A stretch of DNA of 64,000 bases. Origin: Eumeta japonica. Its lineage: Eukaryota > Arthropoda > Insecta > Lepidoptera > Psychidae. A program made the translations under genes and the position numbers. Location of the stretch: contig BGZK01000545.1 of assembly GCA_005406025.1 (NCBI GenBank), forward strand, positions 62,001 to 126,000, written 5' to 3'. Position 1 is the stretch's first letter. Every line of letters starts with the position of its first letter. Shown here one piece after another: positions 58,225 through 64,000 of the stretch. The notes beneath the pieces are model-generated. The model was not told the origin of the DNA. It saw nothing but the letters and a program-made list of their open reading frames with translations, and made no database searches.

Positions 58225-60579
58225 GAATTAGAGAATTTAAGTACTCGATAACTTCGTGAAAAGGACGGATCCGCTAACTACTCATTTTCATCAAATAGGA
58301 TTATGTTTTGTAATATATTTTAATGTTTAAATTTTTAATTATTCCAACATTTTCCACCAGTAATTCGTATATATATCAAGTGATTTACATATATATAAAT
58401 CCATTATTTCATAATAATAATCTCAGTGTCAGATCTCCAATATTTAGTGACATCAAAAATTATAAAGATCCCATAATGAGATTTTCAGCAACATTATTGC
58501 ACCTGAGAGTAAAAAGATTACTAATTATAAAGAATATTGCTTTACATATTACGTATAAGTAACTTAAAACTAAACAGCATGATTAGATTCGAAAAAAATA
58601 ATAATTAGGTGAATGCTTCTAATAACCATTAAAACTTTCCAATAAATAAGCATGAAAATATTTGGTCCATTGATGAAATAAATACCTTCATGCATAAATA
58701 TCGTTTTGAATGGTATCAAAATGAGATTCGAAATGTAAAAAGTGAAGAATGAGATTTTCAATATTTTTGAATTATAAAGTACCTAAGCTAAAGAATTAAA
58801 AATTAAAAGAATAAACATTTGGACACATATCTATAGTGATAAAAAGTTACTACTAACATGAAAAATATGATAACATTTAGCAAAGTTAACAATAATTTAA
58901 TCTCTTCTAGCTTAAACGATTAATAAGCATTTTAACAATTTTCATAGAAACACATAGAAAAATTGTACATTAAATAAGGCACTTGGGATGCGCAACATAA
59001 TTTTTATACTTTAAATATGTAAACACTAAAATATAACATAAAATACATTGTTATAAATAGATCTCTACATAAAAACCATAAACTCATTGACCTGTACAAT
59101 GCATTGCAAGGAAGACATTTTCTTTTTTTTTTGCTTTCACGACAATCTGTCATCTTTTTAAAGATTTGTCTTTGGTTTCAAACGAAATTTATTTATTGCC
59201 AATCAAATTTTCTGGTCAATAAGTTCATGAATATTAAACCTATGGCTTTACATTAGTATTAGACCATTATTCCGATTTCAGTCTAGTATATTTTTTGTTT
59301 AATATAAAAACCGCTTTTAGGTACCTATACATAATTCTAAAATATTTAAGGCATTTATAACAACGATTAAAGGTCTGATTTTTTTTTGTTTCATAGATTG
59401 TAAAGAATTAGAAAATAAAATTTTATATGAATAATTTTTAATCTAAGCTTAATTTATATTTTTTAACAGACCTTTATATACTTACGTTTGACAGATCGGT
59501 GCTGCCATGTTGTCGCTAGCAGTGTAGATTCTATATATTAAAAGTTTCACCTTACCCGTTTCACGGTATCCATTTTAAGTTTTAATTTAGTTGAGATTGA
59601 AGTCTTCTTACTGTATGCAGGACAGTATTTTTATTATTAGAATCAAATGCAAAGATCTAAAGTGAGATCCAAATAGAACGCCACCACGAAAAGAAGAGAG
59701 AAGATAACATCCATACACATTCATAGAAGATGTTCAGTGGCAGTCAACATTTAGTTGACACTTTTTACTGAGATTAAAGAAAATATTAAACCAATAAGAA
59801 GTCAAAAATCTCAACATGCACATTATATAAAGATTTGGTAATATCAACATAAGACTGTCATATTGCATATGGCGTTATTTAACTAATTGTAATTTTAAGA
59901 TTTCTTTATTAAAAATTTAAACCCAAAATAGGAAAACTTATATTCTTGAGCCCCATTAGAAGAAATTAGAGATTAAATAACGCCATATCTTTTAAAATAA
60001 GGATATTTATCTGGGAAACCTAAGAGTGTAGTTTTTTACATTATCTACACATATTGCGATCAAGCGACAACAAGATACAGTCGATGGCGTGTGCCATTTC
60101 AACGCAGTATAAAATTGTTAATGATCAAATCGATCGTGTTATAAACGTAACAGGCATATATAATGTTAAATAGTTAGACTATTATACATAGATCTGAACT
60201 CTTAAAATCAAAACACCTATACTTCGTTCAAATAGATATCATTTCAACCCGATGTAAACAAACCTCATATAAATCGGCTAAATAAAGTTTATTTCTTATA
60301 AAGAATAGACAATTTTGTACTATTTTCACATTAACTTCGTCGATTTAAATATATTGTAAATATGTCAGATTTATATATTAAGAACATAGTTTTAATGCGG
60401 TCCATTCTGGATAAGAAATATTCTACTGATTAGCCCATTTACACAATATGGTCGATTTAAATTTCATTTAAATATGTACCTATTCGAATTCGGTACGATC
60501 CGAAATAAATATTGAACTTTTTCATTATTTCCTTGCGAGGGCGAATGAAAAAATGCAACATTTATAAGCGTTTTCGGTG
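58225..60579. other. Very AT-rich gene-free DNA
   Basis: No gene or recognisable repeat. CGCCATA/TATGGCG-type short inverse words flank 59870-59985 (ATATGGCGTTATTTAA and TTAAATAACGCCATAT, about 100 bp apart). Confidence 0.4.
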
Positions 60580-60870
60580 TTTCAAGTTCAAGAGGCGAAA
60601 TTTGTTAAGGTGACGGCCCAAGAGCTATAGCTACTGTGGTCGGTGCGACGGCGGTTACGGCGGCGGCTGGCCCCGCGGCGCCCTGTTAGTTCCTCCGGCC
60701 GTTAGCACTCCAAGCCTAGCCGGGTTAACGAGAAGAGAGAAAAAAAAACAGAATGTTAGTATCGATCAAAATCTCCGGCGCGACGACGGCCCGCCTAAAG
60801 GGGATCACTTCGCCGGGCGGTGGGGACGTCGGCCTGTCGTTCGCTGTCTGTCGAATTGAAATGTTGTAAA
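60580..60870. promoter_or_regulatory. CpG-rich island
   Basis: Among the most GC-rich sequence in the window: GCGACGGCGGTTACGGCGGC, CCCCGCGGCGCCCTG, TCCGGCGCGACGACGGCCCG. No long ORF and no convincing splice pair. A promoter or enhancer for a transcript not otherwise visible is the simplest reading. Confidence 0.3.
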
Positions 60871-61299
60871 GTAGGAGAAGAGGCCTCGCTGATGTGTATT
60901 AAAAAAAAAGTGAAAGAACATTCGATCGAGATAACTGGATTTTCATTGACAACGAAAGGGTTAATTGGTGATGTTCCTTAGAACTCGTTTTGCATGAATG
61001 GGGACAGGTTCCTCTTAATCGCTATTTACGTCAGGATTTTCTTTTATGAGTCGTCTCTGGGCTGATTTAGGCAGTTTTTTTTTAATCTTTAAATATTCAC
61101 GGCACGTGAATTGGCGATGAAGAAGTTATTTTGATTACAGTAAACACATTCTTGATAAAGTTACAATTACTTTAAAATAGAATATTGCAGCAGATATTGG
61201 ATATGTATTTACTGTGACCATCAGATCATTAGGTTTCTCGTAAGCTCATACATGAAATCCAGTCTCCAGTCCGGGCATTTTTTAGACCACGATAGGGAC

Positions 61300-61600
61300 T
61301 AATACAGAAGCAGATCAAATCGGCAACTTTATAGATTGACAGGCCGACGAAGCTCGAACGACTCGGCGTAATGATACCTAAGTTACCTTCTATCGCTTTT
61401 CAGTAAAATAGCTCCTCGTTCAGCGGAGAGGACAAAAGCGATAAAACGTAAGTAGCGGAATATCGATGCGCCATTTCTGTATAGAGTCTAATCAACATGG
61501 GGGAGGCTATTAGGCATTCAGCTGACAGCCCTCGAACGGCCCTGTTAATGTGTACGATAAAGGTAACAATTAGTTTACGCAAGTTAATGGCTGAAGATGT
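61300..61600. promoter_or_regulatory. Island with PBC/Meis-type site
   Basis: ATAGATTGACAGGCCGACGA at 61331 carries GATTGACAG, the composite site for PBC (Extradenticle) plus Meis/Homothorax homeodomains. TCTAATCAACATGG and GTAACAATTAGTTTACG add further homeodomain cores. Higher complexity than the flanks and no coding signal except a 60-codon minus frame. Function inferred from motifs only. Confidence 0.3.
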
Positions 61601-61677
61601 TAAGACAATTTAGTGTGATAATGACAAGTCTACGATACAAGAGTAAATAAATGCCCAATAGTTCCCATACGAGCGTA

Positions 61678-61719
61678 GTGGCCGATACGGCGAGTATTAA
61701 AGGCCGCCTTATCGGCCAC
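61678..61719. repeat. GC-rich 15-bp inverted repeat
   Basis: Arms 61678-61692 (GTGGCCGATACGGCG) and 61705-61719 (inverse of GTGGCCGATAAGGCG, one mismatch) around 12 bases, in AT-rich DNA just after the 61300 island. Confidence 0.6.
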
Positions 61720-61739
61720 CGCCGAAAGACAAGCAAAAT

Positions 61740-63320
61740 TTATATATTCTTTCATGACTTATGTATAAACCATAGCACCCAAATGCAAGTATGTAAGTGA
61801 TACGAAATAAAGTTTTAATTTTCATTAGAACTATTCCGGTTTTGTATGCGTCGTGTGTAATATGGCATTCGATTATAAGTATATAAAAAAATATGTTAAT
61901 GAGACTGGCATTACATTGGTATAGATGACATTACATATTTGCATGTTAGTTACCAATAATAATATAGATACATAGTTACATATAATCCGCAATCGGTGGC
62001 AAAATAGCTGTTATGAAAAGTGCATTTTAAATATTACGTAAACAAACTGGGAACTTGGCCTTGTGGAGTTGCTTTGTTAGTCGTGTGAGGCTACAATTAT
62101 TGATTTAGTCAAATGACTGCACGTCATCAACTTATGAATTTCAATTACAAAAGTACGCGCGTATACCGAAAATATCTAATAAAAGAAACGCTCACTGAAA
62201 ATTTCAGACAATTTATTGAATATATATATAACCTCTGAAAATGCATCATTTACATCAACAAATTGAAACAATATTATAAACATCATTTGCTCATCTTATA
62301 ATCATATAATAATTATTTCATATATATTTTCCATTGAAAAGCGTAAAATATAAAATGTGTGTAACATTTTGTTTGCTCTCTTAAATCCACAAGGACACAA
62401 GTGCGTGACTTAATAATAACGACTTTCAAATAAGAAAGCTATACAATACCTAAGGCAAAGTAGAAACAACTAACTTATCTTAAATATACAAAAATCTTAT
62501 ATTGACTAAAAAGTTGCGATGATTCAAAAAAAGACCCAGTCGAAGACAGAACACTTTACGATTAATACTGGGTAGATGGCACAACTCTAAAAATGCTCTG
62601 CTTGACTAATACTGCGCGAAATCGAAATAAGGGGGACTTCACAACCTATGCATTAGCACCTCGATGAGTTTTATTGAGACATGGACTGATGGTAACGGAA
62701 GTAAAGTGAAATATAATAAATGGATTCGTCTTCATTCGGACAAAATCTAGAAGCGTTGCAAAAAAAAAAAGAGGCAAAGATTATAGATGCGTGACTGACT
62801 ATCAAGGCACATAATAATATTCTGTACGAAACGGTTTTTGAAATATTTGGTAACGCTGTTATTTTCAATGGGTATTGCTTAGTTGTTGATTACAAAAAAA
62901 AAATACTGGCATAACGTATTACACAACGATGCCTTGAATCACAAACAATAACAGCATATAAATATCTAAAAAAAAAGAAACATAAAATCACAGATTTAAA
63001 ATTATGCATTGTCACATCAGATACGGTACGAAATAATGATGTACGAAACATCCTACCTATCCGAGCTCATACCTAAATAAGTACAAAATAAATAAAAATA
63101 GACACAGAGAGACAATATAGCGCCCATGCCGACACTCGTATACATTTGCTCTTATTTTTGTCAGTCAAAACTATACCATGAATAATATCAAATCATACGT
63201 ATAAATCTCGGTACATGAAGTACCATGTGTCAAAAATTAGATGCAGTAAGAAAAGTCACATTCGATAATGAAATATCAGGATAATATTAAATGTCACAGA
63301 GCACATATATAGGAGCTAGG
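61740..63320. other. AT-rich DNA
   Basis: No supported genes or repeats. The minus frame at 62671-62868 has no family features. Confidence 0.4.
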
Positions 63321-63334
63321 CGATAGGGTCTCAC

Positions 63335-63454
63335 CTCGTGCGCTCGGCCACGGGTGTTAGGGCGCGGGCAAGGCGGCGCGCTGGTAGGGGTGGTCCCGCA
63401 CCTGAGCGAGCCGGCCGCGCCTCACCACACCTAGCGGCAGACCACACTCATCAT
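63335..63454 (-). CDS. Candidate GC-rich exon
   Basis: On the minus strand, TTGGCACAG (acceptor, ending at 63455) leads into about 120 bp of very GC-rich sequence that stops at CACGAG|GTGAGA (donor at 63334-63333). In one frame the exon encodes DECGLPLGVVRRGRLAQVRD and ten or so more residues before TAA. The strand, sharp composition change and good donor suggest a real exon. The stop would make it the last coding exon with a downstream untranslated intron, or else it is a 5' untranslated exon. No family is recognised. The rest of 63455-64000 is AT-rich without features. Confidence 0.25.
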
Positions 63455-64000
63455 CTGTGCCAATAAGCCACCTTCAACACCGATGTACACGTATGCACGA
63501 GGCTAGTGAATATAGGAATCTACGATGTGAACGAACTGAACATCCACGATATCGTGTAAGAAAGTAATCCATGTAATTGAACTCCATAAAACAAACATGT
63601 AATCAAACTCCATGACATGTTAAACATCTGAATACCTTCTACGCTGTCAGCATACCAACTGACTATAATATTCATTCATCCGCCATAATCTACTGATTGT
63701 AACCACTGATAAATCATTACATATAAATAAACTTCGGGGTTAAAAATATTATTGGTTATTTGTTTGCTTGGTTATTTTTCACAAATTTAGTATCAGAATC
63801 TGGACATTTACACACCGTTAACATCGTGAATGTACATTCGCTCACATTACATAAAATTTGTACAAGAGATATTTCAAAAAATTCGTTAATTATTCACAAG
63901 ATTCTAAATAATCTCTAGCCTCGTTTTTCATACAGTCAATGTTGTGCATAAATAATACTGACTGATTTCACATATAAAAAGGTGTAAAATTATTCTCAAT

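Noticed and set aside
1..64000. CRISPR array, bacterial operon or phage-like system
   Set aside because: No regularly spaced identical direct repeats, no ribosome-binding-site-led gene strings, and base composition, splice sites and repeats all indicate an insect chromosome.

Overview
The window is AT-rich, intron- and repeat-dominated animal DNA, almost certainly from a moth or butterfly (Lepidoptera). Two observations support this. One spliced gene encodes a small secreted protein of the MBF2/REPAT family. Many interspersed repeats also have the head and tail typical of lepidopteran genomes (GGCCAAGTGCGAGTCGG-like heads, a GACAGACGGACGGACA tract, a tail ending in GGAACCCTAA). There is no operon structure, no rRNA, no CRISPR array and no tRNA gene that I can support.

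Only one host gene is called with confidence: a two-exon MBF2-family gene on the + strand (exon 1 at 22178-22363, a 4.1-kb intron, exon 2 at 26483-26623; 108 residues). Its start is fixed by an in-frame upstream stop. Weaker coding candidates, all unproven, are: a 45-codon ORF with a good start context at 2402-2539; a TATA-preceded ORF at 34141-34479; a possible short spliced transcript at 35938-36146; an exon-like ORF opening exactly at a strong acceptor at 58015-58224; a TATA-preceded 35-codon ORF at 52259-52366; and a GC-rich minus-strand exon candidate at 63335-63454.

Layout: 0-1.7 kb is a decayed minus-strand retroelement protein (coiled coil plus SGNH-like domain). From 2 to 10.3 kb, repeats alternate with GC/CpG-richer islands, one holding a near-ideal RFX X-box. 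From 12.3 to 13.4 kb there are two head-to-tail lepidopteran elements. From 14.1 to 19.4 kb lies the strangest block: two terminal-inverted-repeat elements flank an inverted array of about 900-bp higher-order repeats, with a 121-bp foldback element inside one unit and a 115-bp minisatellite beside it. From 20.6 to 27.2 kb is the MBF2 locus with repeats in its intron. From 27.8 to 42 kb is a gene desert with GC islands and old SINE/LINE fragments. From 42 to 55 kb are polypyrimidine tracts, dispersed purine/pyrimidine minisatellites, hairpins and compound elements. From 55 to 60 kb the DNA is very AT-rich. From 60.5 to 63.5 kb there are three more GC islands.

Most long ORFs here are expected by chance. 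My rough estimate is that at this base composition a stop-free run of about 118 codons should occur around twice in 64 kb over six frames. I therefore called genes only where start, splice or family evidence exists. The isolated GC islands in a gene-poor background would fit cis-regulatory DNA around a developmental gene outside the window, but that is inference.
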